Shown: positions 53,117 to 62,344, counted from the stretch's first letter. The stretch is 64,000 bases of DNA from Tropicibacter alexandrii (GCF_003667315.2 NZ_RCTZ02000004.1:124001-188000); one strand, 5' to 3'. Program-made: numbers and translations. The notes: generated by a model from the letters alone, not told the origin.

Positions 53117-54627
53117 TGGCCGTGGATGAGGTCGTTCTGGCGGCGCGCAACGTGGCCAAGTCCTTTGGCGCGGTGCATGCGCTGAAAGGCGTGAATTTCG
53201 ACGTGCATCGCGGGCAGGTCACAACCCTGTTCGGTGAAAACGGCGCGGGCAAGTCGACCTTGATGAAGATCCTGTCCGGCGTGCATCTGCCAACCTCGGG
53301 CGAGTTGATCCTTGATGGCAAGCCGGTCGAGATCAACTCCACCGTCGAGGCGCGCGAGTTGGGGATTTCGATCATCCATCAGGAACTGTCGCTCGCCCCG
53401 AATATGAACGTGCGCGACAATATCTTCATGGGGCGCGAGATCATGGGCCCCTTCGGCGTGAACTATGCCGAGGAAGAACGTCAGGCGCGCGCCTTGATGC
53501 GCGAGTTGGAAGAGGACATCGACCCGCTGACCCCGGTCGAGGATCTGCGTCTGGGTCAGCAGCAGATCGTGGAAATCGCCCGCGCGCTGTCGGTCAATTC
53601 GCGGATCCTGATCATGGACGAGCCGACCAGCGCGCTGTCCGCGTCCGAGGTCGAGGTGCTGTTCAAGGTCATCCACGACCTGAAGGCCAAGGGCGTCAGC
53701 ATCGTCTATATCTCTCACCACCTCGAAGAGGCGCTGACGATCACCGATCACGCCGTGGTGCTGCGCGATGGTGTCATGACCGCCTACGCGCCGCGCGCCG
53801 AGATCGACCTGGAATGGATCGTGCGCAACATGGTGGGTGAGAATTTCGACTTGGGCAGCCCGCCTGCCACGACCTATGGCGCGCCCGCGCTGGAGCTGCG
53901 CGGCCTGTCCGTGGCCTCCCATACCGGCACGGGTTTGGCCGTGGACAAGCTGGACCTGACCGTGCGCAAGGGCGAGATCGTCTGCATCTACGGTCTGATG
54001 GGCGCGGGTCGCACAGAGATGATGGAAACCGTCGCCGGTCGATTGAAGCCCGTCGCGGGCGAGGTCCTGCTGAACGGTGAAAGCGTGCTGGGCCTGTCCA
54101 TCGCCCAGCGCATCGAGACCGGTCTGGTGCTGGTGCCAGAGGACCGTCAGCGCGACGGCCTTGTCCAGACCATGACCGTGGGCCGCAACCTGTCGCTGTC
54201 CTCGATCAACCGATTTACCAAGGGCCTGTTCACCAACACCCGCGAGGAACGTCGCATCATCGACGAATCGATCAAGGAGGTGACGGTCAAGACCGATGGC
54301 CCGGGCGCGCCCATCGGCTCGCTGTCGGGGGGCAACCAGCAAAAGGTCGTCATCGGCAAGATGCTGGTCACGCATCCGGACGTGATCCTGCTGGATGAAC
54401 CCAGCCGAGGCATCGATATCGGCGCGAAGGCCGAGGTCTTCCGCATTCTGGCCGAGCACGCAAAGCAGGGGATGGCCGTGGTCTATTCGACCTCGGAAGT
54501 GGGCGAATGCCTGTCCATCGCCCACCGCATCATCGTCATGCGCCGCGGCCGCATCGCCGCCGAGTTCACGCATGACACCACCAAAGAAGCGATCATGGCC
54601 GCCTCGGGCGAGAGCCTGGTTGCCTGA
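53116..54627 (+). CDS. eryE: Erythritol ABC transporter ATPase EryE
   Basis: A 503-residue sugar-importer ATPase (RbsA/MglA type) with two cassettes. The first has Walker A GENGAGKST, LGQQQIVEIARAL and LIMDEPTSAL. The second has a degenerate Walker A (GLMGAGRTEMM), as is normal for this family, then LSGGNQQKVVIGK and LLDEPSRGIDIGAK. It powers the importer with EryF. The ATG at 53116 overlaps the DUF2291 stop; a GTG one codon earlier is less likely. Confidence 0.92.
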   Translation: MAVDEVVLAARNVAKSFGAVHALKGVNFDVHRGQVTTLFGENGAGKSTLMKILSGVHLPTSGELILDGKPVEINSTVEARELGISIIHQELSLAPNMNVRDNIFMGREIMGPFGVNYAEEERQARALMRELEEDIDPLTPVEDLRLGQQQIVEIARALSVNSRILIMDEPTSALSASEVEVLFKVIHDLKAKGVSIVYISHHLEEALTITDHAVVLRDGVMTAYAPRAEIDLEWIVRNMVGENFDLGSPPATTYGAPALELRGLSVASHTGTGLAVDKLDLTVRKGEIVCIYGLMGAGRTEMMETVAGRLKPVAGEVLLNGESVLGLSIAQRIETGLVLVPEDRQRDGLVQTMTVGRNLSLSSINRFTKGLFTNTREERRIIDESIKEVTVKTDGPGAPIGSLSGGNQQKVVIGKMLVTHPDVILLDEPSRGIDIGAKAEVFRILAEHAKQGMAVVYSTSEVGECLSIAHRIIVMRRGRIAAEFTHDTTKEAIMAASGESLVA

Positions 54628-54646
54628 CCGAACCGGAGACACGCAC

Positions 54647-55687
54647 ATGTCGGACACAACCGCAGGCAACAGCGCCAAGAAAAAAGGCGGCTTCAACGTC
54701 GTTCAGCTGCTGCTGGAAGGCCGCGCCTTTTTCGCGCTGATCGCCATCATCCTCGTGTTTTCCTACCTGTCGCCGAACTACGCGACGGTGTCGAACTTCC
54801 TCATCATGGCGAACCACGTGGCGATCTTTGGCCTGTTGGCGCTGGGCATGATGCTGGTGATCCTGAATGGCGGGATCGACCTGTCGGTGGGGTCGGTTCT
54901 GGGCCTGACCGGTGTATTCGCAGGCTTCCTGATGCAAGGGATCGAGATCGAGGCCATGGGCGTGATCCTGTACCCGCCAGTCTGGGCCGTGGTGGTGCTG
55001 ACGCTGGCGCTCGGTGCCTTCGTGGGCTTTTGCAACGGCATCCTCGTGGCGTGGTTCAAGGTGCCTGCCTTTGTTGCAACGCTCGGCTCGCTTTATGTGG
55101 CGCGCGGTGTGGCGCTGCTGATGACCAACGGGCTGACCTACAACAACCTCGCCGGTCGTCCCGAACTGGGCAATACCGGCTTTGACTGGCTGGGCTTCAA
55201 CCGCATCGGCGGCGTGCCGGTGGGGGTGATCGTGCTGGCCGTGGTCGCCATTGCCGCTGGCCTGCTGCTGTCGCGCACCGCCTTTGGCCGCTGGCTGTAT
55301 TCCTCGGGCGGGAACGCGCGCGCGGCGGAGCTGTCCGGCGTGCCGGTCAAGCGGGTGCAGATCACCGTCTACATGCTGTCGGGCATGTGCGCCGCCATCG
55401 CGGGGCTGGTCCTGTCCTCGCAGCTGACCTCGGCCGGCCCGACCGCGGGCACCACCTATGAACTGACGGCCATCGCGGCGGTCGTCGTCGGTGGGGCCAG
55501 CCTGATGGGCGGGCGCGGCACCGTGCGCGGCACGCTGCTGGGCGCCTTCGTCATCGGCTTCCTGAGCGACGGCCTCGTGATCATCGGCGTGTCGTCCTAC
55601 TGGCAAACCGTCTTTACCGGCGCGGTCATCGTGCTCGCCGTGATGCTGAACTCCATCCAGTACGGGGGCAAGGCCCGCAAGGGCTGA
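54647..55687 (+). CDS. eryF: Erythritol ABC transporter permease EryF
   Basis: A 346-residue BPD_transp_2 (RbsC-like) permease with about eight to ten membrane helices. The family core GLLALGMMLVILNGGIDLSVGS lies near residue 70, read here in pieces as LGMMLVILNGGIDLSVGS. Later motifs include SSGGNARAAELSGV and AVVVGGASLMGGRGTVRGTLLG, which bind the ATPase. ATG 54647 was chosen from the N-terminus and spacing; a longer open frame overlaps eryE. It is 19 bases after eryE. Confidence 0.92.
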   Translation: MSDTTAGNSAKKKGGFNVVQLLLEGRAFFALIAIILVFSYLSPNYATVSNFLIMANHVAIFGLLALGMMLVILNGGIDLSVGSVLGLTGVFAGFLMQGIEIEAMGVILYPPVWAVVVLTLALGAFVGFCNGILVAWFKVPAFVATLGSLYVARGVALLMTNGLTYNNLAGRPELGNTGFDWLGFNRIGGVPVGVIVLAVVAIAAGLLLSRTAFGRWLYSSGGNARAAELSGVPVKRVQITVYMLSGMCAAIAGLVLSSQLTSAGPTAGTTYELTAIAAVVVGGASLMGGRGTVRGTLLGAFVIGFLSDGLVIIGVSSYWQTVFTGAVIVLAVMLNSIQYGGKARKG

Positions 55688-55742
55688 CCCCGCGCTGACC
55701 CGATCCACGCGCACCAAAGGGGAGAGGAGCCCCGCGCACCCC

Positions 55743-55756
55743 GGCCTTGCAAGGCC
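55743..55756. promoter_or_regulatory. Intercistronic palindrome before eryG
   Basis: Perfect 14-base palindrome GGCCTTGCAAGGCC in the 97-base gap between eryF and eryG. It parallels the palindrome before the peptide binding-protein gene (39340-39355) and probably helps raise binding-protein output or protects its mRNA. Confidence 0.5.
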
Positions 55757-55784
55757 ATCCAACACCCAAAGGGAGATTACCGAA

Positions 55785-56732
55785 ATGATGAAACTGACCA
55801 AGCGCACCCTGCTGGCCGCCGTCGCCACCCTGCCGCTGATGGCGGGCTCGGCCTGGGCCGAGGGCCTGATCTCGATCATCGTGAACGACCCGGCGAACCC
55901 CTACTGGTTCACCGAAGGCGAAGTCGCCAAGGCCACCGCCGAGGAACTGGGCTATGAGGCCACCGTCGCCGCGCACAAGGGCGACACCAACACCGAATCC
56001 AACCTCGTCGACGCGGCGATCACCAACGGTGCCAAGGCGATCATCCTCGACCCCGCAAACGCAGACGGCTCTGTCGGCGTGGTCCGCAAGGCATCCGAGG
56101 CGGGTATCCCCGTCTTCCTCGTGAACGCGGAAATCAACGAGGCAGGCATCGCCATCGGCCAGCTGGTGTCGAACAACGCCCAAGGCGCGGCTCTGGGTGC
56201 GATCGCATGGCAGGAAGCGGTGGGTGACAGCGCCAAATATGTCGAATTCTTCGGCAACCCGGCGGACAACAACGCCGCCACCCGCTCGAACGGCTACAAC
56301 ACCGTGCTGAGCCAGTACCCCGATCTGGAAAAGGTCGCGCAGGAAGTCGCCAACTGGGACCGCACCCAAGGCTACAACAAGATGCAGTCGATCATTCAGG
56401 CGAACCCGGAAATCGACGCCGTGATCTCGGGCAACGATGAAATGGCGCTGGGTGCGATTGCCGCGCTGAAAGAGGCCGGCAAGCTCGAAGGCACCATCGT
56501 CGGCGGTTTCGACGGCTCGCCCGATGCGGTCGAAGCCGTGAAAGCGGGCGAGATGGCCTATACCGTGCTGCAGCCGGTCGCGATCTTCTCGGAAGAGGCC
56601 GTGCGTCAGGCCGATCACTACATCAAGAACGGCTCGCCGATGGTTGCCGAGGAAAAGCAGCTGTTCGACTGCCTGCTGATCACCCCGGAAAACGTCGCGA
56701 ACTACACCGCGCCGTTCGTCCTGTCCGAGTAA
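55785..56732 (+). CDS. eryG: Erythritol-binding protein EryG
   Basis: A 315-residue periplasmic sugar-binding protein of the RbsB type (Peripla_BP_4). The signal peptide covers residues 1-25 (ending GSAWA). The mature start GLISIIVNDPANPYWFTEGE is the usual first strand and ligand loop; AAITNGAKAIILDPANADG and ISGNDEMALGAIAALKEAG follow, with IVGGFDGSPDAVEAV near residue 245. GGGAGA precedes the ATG. It is the last gene of the importer operon and is closed by a terminator. Confidence 0.93.
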   Translation: MMKLTKRTLLAAVATLPLMAGSAWAEGLISIIVNDPANPYWFTEGEVAKATAEELGYEATVAAHKGDTNTESNLVDAAITNGAKAIILDPANADGSVGVVRKASEAGIPVFLVNAEINEAGIAIGQLVSNNAQGAALGAIAWQEAVGDSAKYVEFFGNPADNNAATRSNGYNTVLSQYPDLEKVAQEVANWDRTQGYNKMQSIIQANPEIDAVISGNDEMALGAIAALKEAGKLEGTIVGGFDGSPDAVEAVKAGEMAYTVLQPVAIFSEEAVRQADHYIKNGSPMVAEEKQLFDCLLITPENVANYTAPFVLSE

Positions 56733-56756
56733 TCCTCCTTTTACCGGCAGACTTTG

Positions 56757-56789
56757 AGGGCGTCGCTTCGTGCGGCGCCCTTTCCTTTT
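56757..56789 (+). terminator. Rho-independent terminator after eryG
   Basis: AGGGCGTCGC (56757-56766) pairs with GCGGCGCCCT (56772-56781), one G-T wobble, around TTCGT, followed by TTCCTTTT. Confidence 0.88.
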
Positions 56790-56947
56790 GGGTGGTTTCG
56801 TGCCATTTGAAACACATGAAACTTGGGGTTCCAACAGATCAAGCGCGGCACGGCGCGCGAATTACCAACCCGGCCTGAACCGCCGGGCCGGGAAAGCTTT
56901 TTTCTGTTTTCAGCGTGCTGAACGGCACGAACCCAAGGGAAAATCTA

Positions 56948-57433
56948 ATGTCTTCCAAACCTATGCTGCACATGTTGTGCGGTAAGATCGCTGCGGGAAA
57001 ATCCACCCTCGCCGCCACGCTGTCCGCGCCAGACGATGCCATCCTGATCGCCGAGGATCGCTGGCTGGCCGCATTGTTCGGGGATCAAATGCAGACCGGT
57101 CAAGACTATGTCCGCTTTTCCGGGCAACTTCGTACCGTGATCGGACTGCATGTTACCGACCTGCTTCGGTCGGGTTTGACCGTGGTGATGGATTTTCCGG
57201 CCAACACGGTCGACCAGCGCGCGTGGCTGCGCGAGGTGGCCGATACGGCCGGTGCCGCGCATCTGGTCCATGTGCTGGACGTGCCTGACGCCGTCTGTCT
57301 GAAGCGGCTGAAGGCGCGGAACGCGCGTGGCGACCATCCCTTTGCCGTGACCGAGGCGCAGTTTCACCGTTTTTCGGCGCATTTCGTTTGGCCCACCGCC
57401 GAAGAGGGATTGAGCATCGTCACGGTGTCATAG
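56948..57433 (+). CDS. P-loop kinase-like ATPase, small
   Basis: A 161-residue protein with an N-terminal P-loop CGKIAAGKSTLAATL and little else: a single AAA_33/zeta-toxin-like nucleotide kinase fold. A VVMDFPANTVDQRAWL segment and RLKARNARGDHPFAVTE near the C-terminus resemble a lid with arginines. Related proteins phosphorylate small molecules such as gluconate, aminoglycosides or nucleotide sugars. It stands alone; AAGGGAAAA precedes the ATG at 56948. Its 3' end overlaps the CoA-ligase gene on the other strand by 6 bases. Confidence 0.78.
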   Translation: MSSKPMLHMLCGKIAAGKSTLAATLSAPDDAILIAEDRWLAALFGDQMQTGQDYVRFSGQLRTVIGLHVTDLLRSGLTVVMDFPANTVDQRAWLREVADTAGAAHLVHVLDVPDAVCLKRLKARNARGDHPFAVTEAQFHRFSAHFVWPTAEEGLSIVTVS

Positions 57434-59218
57434 GCTGTCAAAGCGCAAGGTGACGGGCATCCCGGTCAGGGCGTCACGCAGCTTGGGCAGGGCGTCGGCG
57501 GGGGCTTGCACGGTGGTGGTCAGGTCTTGGTCCACGTCGATCTGCACTGCAATGCCCAGCGTATCGGCCACGGCCTCGACCGCCCAGCGGGTCGCCTGCA
57601 CGCGCAAGGTCGGCTTGAAGATCTTGCCGATCGGGGTCAGCGGCATCGCGTCGAGCAGGCCGATGCGTTTGGGCAGGGCCACCGGGTCTTCGATGCGCGG
57701 GCGCAGCCACGCGATCAACGCGCCCTCGTCGAGGGTCCAGCCGTCGCGGGTGGTGACGAAGGCCACCGGCAACTCGCCCGCATAGGCGTCGGGCATTCCT
57801 ACGGCGGCGGCGTCGATGATCCGGGGATGCGCCAGCAGGGCGTCCTCGATCATCTGGGGGTCGATATTGTGAGCGCCCCGGATGATGACGTCCTTCTTGC
57901 GACCGGTGATGAACAGGCGGCCTTCGGCGTCCAACCGTCCGAGATCGCCAGAGACCAGCCAGCCGCCCTGCAGAAACGTGCCTGCATTGCGCGCGGGGTC
58001 GGAATACCCATCCGCGATGTTCGGGCCACGCGCGGCGATGATGCCGGTTTCGCCGGTGGGACGGGGTTTCGCGGGGTCGGCCTCGCCCTCTGTCTCACCA
58101 AGGATCGCGATTTCCGTGAACGGAAGGCGCAGCCCGCAGGACAGCGGCATACGCGGGCCATGCACTGGCTCGACCGCCATGCACCCGGCGCTTTCCGTCA
58201 TGCCGAGGATGTTGCGCACGGGCTTGCCGGTATGCGCCTCGACCGCGTCGGCGAGTTCCGTCGGCAGGGGCGAGCCACCCGTAAGCAACCAGCGCAGGCT
58301 GTCGATCTTGGCATCGACCGGTGTGCTTTTCAGCGCCGCCAGCACGGTTGGCACCGCGCCGATGCAGGTCACGCCGAGACCTTCGACCTGCCGCCAGATA
58401 TCCCTCATGAACCCGGCGTTGCGCATCCCCAGCCGCCCCGGCACGACCAGCGTGCCACCGGCGCTGAGCACCGACAGGCCAAAGACGAAGGCGCCTGCCA
58501 CGTGGAACAGCGGGAAGCCGTTGACCATCACCGTCTCGGGCGAGAAATCATGCATCACGGCGCAGGAGCGGGCGACATGGGCCTCATTCCGGCGCAAGTG
58601 ACGCACCAGTTTGGGCGCGCCGGTGGTGCCGCCGGTGTGGTAATAGGCGGCCAGCGTCTCGGGGCCGCCCTCGGGCGTGATCGGGTCGCCATCGGTCAGC
58701 AGGTCCTCAAACCGCCCATCCGCGCCGGGGCTGTCACCGTCGGCGTCACAGGCAAAGATCGGCAGGTCGATGCCCTCGGCCCTGAGCGCAGGCACCAAGC
58801 TAGACCAATAGTCCAGTTCGGCATTCACCCCCATCACCACAATGGCAGCGGCATCCGAGGCGCGGATCAGCGCGGCGATGTGGTCGGGCTTGAGCATCGG
58901 GTTGATCGGGCAGGCGGCCCCGGCCACCTGTGCGCCCCAAAGCGCGACCTGCCCCGACACGGTGTGCTGCGTCAGCAGCGCAACGGACCGGCCCGGCACG
59001 ACGCCGTGCGACCGAAACAGCCGGGCGGCTCCCTGAATGCGGGCGCAGAGGTCGGCATAGGTGACGGTTTCTTCGCGCTCACCCAGATAGCGGATCGCCA
59101 CGGCATCGGGCCGGGCTTCGGCCTGAGCCGACAGGATCTCCCACGGCGAAAGATGGGGGTAGGTGGCGGCAAAGCCCGCCGCCTCCTGTCTCTCGATATC
59201 GGCCAAGGCCCGGATCAT
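57428..59218 (-). CDS. AMP-forming acyl-CoA ligase
   Basis: A 596-residue adenylate-forming enzyme that activates a carboxylic acid with ATP and CoA. Core motifs: YYHTGGTTGAPKLVRH (phosphate loop), LGMTESAG, SGDLGRLDAEGRLFITGRKK with the hinge after DLGR, and the C-terminal catalytic lysine in PIGKIFKPTLR. The C-terminus extends about 50 residues beyond this lysine. It starts 2 bases after dctM, hence is in the TRAP operon, which suggests it activates the acid that the TRAP system imports. The substrate is not readable. Confidence 0.88.
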   Translation of the reverse strand: MIRALADIERQEAAGFAATYPHLSPWEILSAQAEARPDAVAIRYLGEREETVTYADLCARIQGAARLFRSHGVVPGRSVALLTQHTVSGQVALWGAQVAGAACPINPMLKPDHIAALIRASDAAAIVVMGVNAELDYWSSLVPALRAEGIDLPIFACDADGDSPGADGRFEDLLTDGDPITPEGGPETLAAYYHTGGTTGAPKLVRHLRRNEAHVARSCAVMHDFSPETVMVNGFPLFHVAGAFVFGLSVLSAGGTLVVPGRLGMRNAGFMRDIWRQVEGLGVTCIGAVPTVLAALKSTPVDAKIDSLRWLLTGGSPLPTELADAVEAHTGKPVRNILGMTESAGCMAVEPVHGPRMPLSCGLRLPFTEIAILGETEGEADPAKPRPTGETGIIAARGPNIADGYSDPARNAGTFLQGGWLVSGDLGRLDAEGRLFITGRKKDVIIRGAHNIDPQMIEDALLAHPRIIDAAAVGMPDAYAGELPVAFVTTRDGWTLDEGALIAWLRPRIEDPVALPKRIGLLDAMPLTPIGKIFKPTLRVQATRWAVEAVADTLGIAVQIDVDQDLTTTVQAPADALPKLRDALTGMPVTLRFDSL

Positions 59219-59220
59219 CG

Positions 59221-60513
59221 TCAGTTCATGCTGTTGGGCAGGAACATCACGATGGTCGGGAAGGCGATCAGCAGGATCAGCCGCAGCACGTCCACCGTCA
59301 CGAACGGCAGGACGCCGCGGAAGATCGTCACCAGCGACACGCGCTGCGCGATGGAATTGATGACATAGACGTTCATCCCCACCGGCGGCGTGATCAGGCC
59401 CAGTTCCACGGTCATCACGATGATGATGCCGAACCAGACCGGGTCAAAGCCCAGTTCCACGATCACCGGAAAGACGATGGGGATCATCAGGATGATCATC
59501 GCCATCGCATCCAGAAAACAGCCCATGACAAGGAACAGCAGCAGGATCAGGACCAGCGTGCCATAGCGGCCCGCGCCCAAGTCGGTCAGGAACGCGGTCA
59601 TGTCTTGCGGAACCTGCGTCACGGCAAGGAAGTAGCCGAACAGGGTCGCGCCGATCAGGACGACATAGATGCTGACCGAGGTGCGCAGCGCCTCGACCAG
59701 CGAGTCCACGAGGCTGGTCATGGTCAGGCGACGGCGGACAAGGCCGATGATCGCGGTGATGAGCGCGCCCATGGCGGCGGCCTCGGTCGCGGTGACGACG
59801 CCGAAATAGATCGACAGGATCACCGCGATGAACAGCAGGCCGACAGCCCAGACCCCGCGCAGCGCGGCGAGGCCTTCGCGCAGGCTGAAGGGTTCAGCGG
59901 CGGGCAGTTGGCGACCGTACCAGACGCGCACGGTCAGCATATACATCAGCACGGCGAGGATACCGGGCACGATGCCCGCGATGAACAGCGTGCCGATATC
60001 GGTCTCGGTCATGAATCCGTAGATTGCCAGCACGACCGAGGGCGGGATCAGGATGCCGACGGTGCCGCCTGCGGCGATGATCCCGGTGGCGGCGGCGTCG
60101 GAATAGCCCGCCTGCTTCATCTCGGGATAGGCGATTTTCGTCATCGTCGCGGCAGTGGCGACGGAGGAGCCGCAGATTGCCGCAAAGCCACCGCAGGCCC
60201 CGACCGAGGCAAGACCCAGACCCCCCTTGAAGCCGCCCAGCCACGCGCGCCCGGCGCGGAACAGTTCCGACGACATGCCGGAATTGGTGGCCAGCACACC
60301 CATCAGGACAAAGAACGGGATCAGCGTCAGGTTGAAATCGGTGATCGAGGCGATGGGCGATTGCGACAGCAGGTTCAGCGCCGGACCCCAGCCCACCACG
60401 CCTGCAAAGCCGCCCACGCCGACCAGCCCCATCGCGACGCCGATCGGCACGCGCACCGCCATCAAGGCGAACAGGACGACGAAGCCGCCGATTGCGAGCA
60501 ACTCGTTGTTCAT
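59221..60513 (-). CDS. dctM: TRAP transporter large permease DctM
   Basis: A 430-residue protein with about twelve membrane helices, the ion-coupled translocator of a TRAP importer. Typical DctM sequences are visible: the PIGVAMGLVGVGG start, ACGGFAAICGSSVATAATM, AAATGIIAAGGTVGILIPPS and ELGLITPPVGMNVYVIN near the C-terminus. ATG 60513 overlaps the dctQ stop by 4 bases. Energy comes from a sodium gradient in characterised members. Confidence 0.93.
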   Translation of the reverse strand: MNNELLAIGGFVVLFALMAVRVPIGVAMGLVGVGGFAGVVGWGPALNLLSQSPIASITDFNLTLIPFFVLMGVLATNSGMSSELFRAGRAWLGGFKGGLGLASVGACGGFAAICGSSVATAATMTKIAYPEMKQAGYSDAAATGIIAAGGTVGILIPPSVVLAIYGFMTETDIGTLFIAGIVPGILAVLMYMLTVRVWYGRQLPAAEPFSLREGLAALRGVWAVGLLFIAVILSIYFGVVTATEAAAMGALITAIIGLVRRRLTMTSLVDSLVEALRTSVSIYVVLIGATLFGYFLAVTQVPQDMTAFLTDLGAGRYGTLVLILLLFLVMGCFLDAMAMIILMIPIVFPVIVELGFDPVWFGIIIVMTVELGLITPPVGMNVYVINSIAQRVSLVTIFRGVLPFVTVDVLRLILLIAFPTIVMFLPNSMN

Positions 60514-61052
60514 TTCTTCTGGTCCTTCAAAAGCTGCTCGTCGATGCCGTCGAACTCGCCTAGATCGGTGCCGTAGCGGATGATCCGCCACAGCCGCGCC
60601 GCGCAGGCGAACAGCGATGCAAGGATGCCCAGCCAGATCGCGACGAAGAACGGCCAATGCGGCAGGCGCAGGTCCATGGTGGTGTCGCCGCCGCTCATGG
60701 CGGCCAGCGTCCGCTGCCCGACCTTCCAAGTCAGCAGCACGGTGAATCCCAGCAGGACCGCCCAGCCAATGGCGTTGATCCAGCGCCGCGCGGTGGGGTG
60801 GACGGCCTGCGCCAAGAGGTCGACCTTGATATGGGTGCCATGCCACGCGACCGAGGCCAGCCCCCAGGCAATCGCAACGCCGAGGATCAGCCGCGACAGG
60901 TCGAACGCGTCGGGCAGGGGCCGGGCAAAGCCGTAGCGGCCAATGGCGGACGCGACGATCAGCAGGGTCACCAGACCCAGCACGATGCCTGCGATCCGTT
61001 CGATCACGGTGATCACGCTGCGGATGGCGCGGCGGGAGGACTCTCTGGACAT
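60510..61052 (-). CDS. dctQ: TRAP transporter small permease DctQ
   Basis: A 180-residue four-helix membrane protein that holds the DctM translocator. The DctQ pattern includes VIERIAGIVLGLVTLLIVASA, FDLSRLILGVAIAWGLASVAWH and a conserved GTHIKVDLLAQ. It sits between dctP and dctM and overlaps dctM by 4 bases. Confidence 0.9.
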   Translation of the reverse strand: MSRESSRRAIRSVITVIERIAGIVLGLVTLLIVASAIGRYGFARPLPDAFDLSRLILGVAIAWGLASVAWHGTHIKVDLLAQAVHPTARRWINAIGWAVLLGFTVLLTWKVGQRTLAAMSGGDTTMDLRLPHWPFFVAIWLGILASLFACAARLWRIIRYGTDLGEFDGIDEQLLKDQKK

Positions 61053-61067
61053 GGGCTTCTCCGAAAG

Positions 61068-61096
61068 AAGCGCGCGAGGAAACCCCGCGCGCTTTT
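61068..61096 (-). terminator. Hairpin between dctP and dctQ
   Basis: Reading leftward, AAGCGCGCG (61086-61094) pairs with CGCGCGCTT (61068-61076) and is followed by CTTTC. A likely partial terminator or attenuator that makes the binding protein more abundant than the permeases. Confidence 0.65.
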
Positions 61097-61115
61097 GCGT
61101 GTCAATCCAAAGGGA

Positions 61116-62135
61116 TCAATACTTGGCGTCGAACTTTTCCAGCGCGGCCTCAAAGGCGGCAAGGATCGCGTCCGCGTCCCCGCCCTTGGCGGCCACGGTT
61201 TCCTTCCACTCGTCGATCAGCGGGGCTGCGGCTTCGCGCCAAGCGGCCACGTCGGCCTCGCTGGGCGTGTTGAAGCGCTGGCTTTCATCGGCCATCAACT
61301 GGTCGCGCGCGGCCATGTCATCCTCCAGCCAACCGGCGGCGACGGTCTTGGACCATTCCGGGGTGCAATGATCGTCGATAACGGCCTTGTTGGCGTCGGA
61401 CAGGTTCTCGTAGCTGGTCTTGTTCATGACCATAACCTGGCTCGACAGGTAGAACGGCATGTCGAGATGGACCTGCACTTCGTCCGTCAGCTTGAAGTCA
61501 TACATCGCGCCCCACGGGAAGGTCACCGCCTCGGCGGTGCCTTTCGACAGCGCCTCACGAACCTCGGGGGCGGGCACCTGCACCGGGCCGCCACCCAGCA
61601 GCGAGATGAAGCGCGCCATGGTGGCATGGGCCGGGCGGACGTTCTTGCCAGCCACGTCGCCGGGGTTCAGGATGTCTTCTTGGCTGTGCATGGCGCCGGG
61701 GCCGTGCGGATGGACGAAGCACAGCTTGACGTCGCTCATTTCCGCTTCGGCGCCATAAGCCATGTACCATTCGTGGATCGCCTGCGCGGCGCCGACGCTG
61801 TCATCGGCCATGAAGGGGACTTCGGTCAGGCCATAGATCGGGAAGCGGCCAGCGGTGTAGCCGGGGTTCACATAGGACAGATCGACAATGCCCTGCACGG
61901 CCATGTCATAGTGATCGGGGGCGCGGCCCAGCTGCTGTGCCGGGAAGATCTGGATGGCGATGCGGCCTTCGGACGCCTCCATCACCGATTCCGCCCATGG
62001 GTTGATGCCCTTGGTGGCGGGCGAGATGGTCGGCGGCACCCAATGTGATAGGCGCAGCGTGACTTCTTGGGCGCTGGCGGACAGCGGGCCCATGACGGCA
62101 AGGATCGCGCCAAGCGCGACGGTTGTCTTCTTCAT
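61116..62135 (-). CDS. dctP: TRAP transporter substrate-binding protein DctP
   Basis: A 339-residue periplasmic binding protein of the DctP family. The signal peptide is residues 1-22 (ending SASAQ). The mature part has LRLSHWVPPTIS, NPWAESVMEASEGRIAIQIFP and PAQQLGRAPDHYDM, and an arginine in GKNVRPAHATMARFISLLGG that, in this family, usually grips the substrate carboxylate. GGAGG precedes ATG 62135. It is the first gene of the TRAP operon. Ligand not identifiable, probably an organic acid. Confidence 0.92.
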   Translation of the reverse strand: MKKTTVALGAILAVMGPLSASAQEVTLRLSHWVPPTISPATKGINPWAESVMEASEGRIAIQIFPAQQLGRAPDHYDMAVQGIVDLSYVNPGYTAGRFPIYGLTEVPFMADDSVGAAQAIHEWYMAYGAEAEMSDVKLCFVHPHGPGAMHSQEDILNPGDVAGKNVRPAHATMARFISLLGGGPVQVPAPEVREALSKGTAEAVTFPWGAMYDFKLTDEVQVHLDMPFYLSSQVMVMNKTSYENLSDANKAVIDDHCTPEWSKTVAAGWLEDDMAARDQLMADESQRFNTPSEADVAAWREAAAPLIDEWKETVAAKGGDADAILAAFEAALEKFDAKY

Positions 62136-62178
62136 AGTAGTCCTCCCATGGAGTCGATCCTCCGCGACTCCTTGCCGA

Positions 62179-62200
62179 GATTGTTGCCGAATGAACAATC
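62179..62200. promoter_or_regulatory. Candidate operator GATTGTT / AACAATC upstream of the TRAP operon
   Basis: Seven-base perfect inverted repeat with an 8-base spacer, 44 bases before dctP, in the AT-rich divergent region shared with the diguanylate cyclase gene. Size and symmetry fit a dimeric regulator; no regulator gene is adjacent. Confidence 0.5.
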
Positions 62201-62344
62201 TAAATCAATGGAAACTTGCGCATCCCGCCTGGCCCGTCGAATTTGTCGAAAAAGCCGCGAAGAAGACATCGACATGTTCGAATGTTTTCAAGGAATACTA
62301 ACCAGGTCAGCCTAGCTTTCGCCCGACACAGGCCGGGAAAGTTC

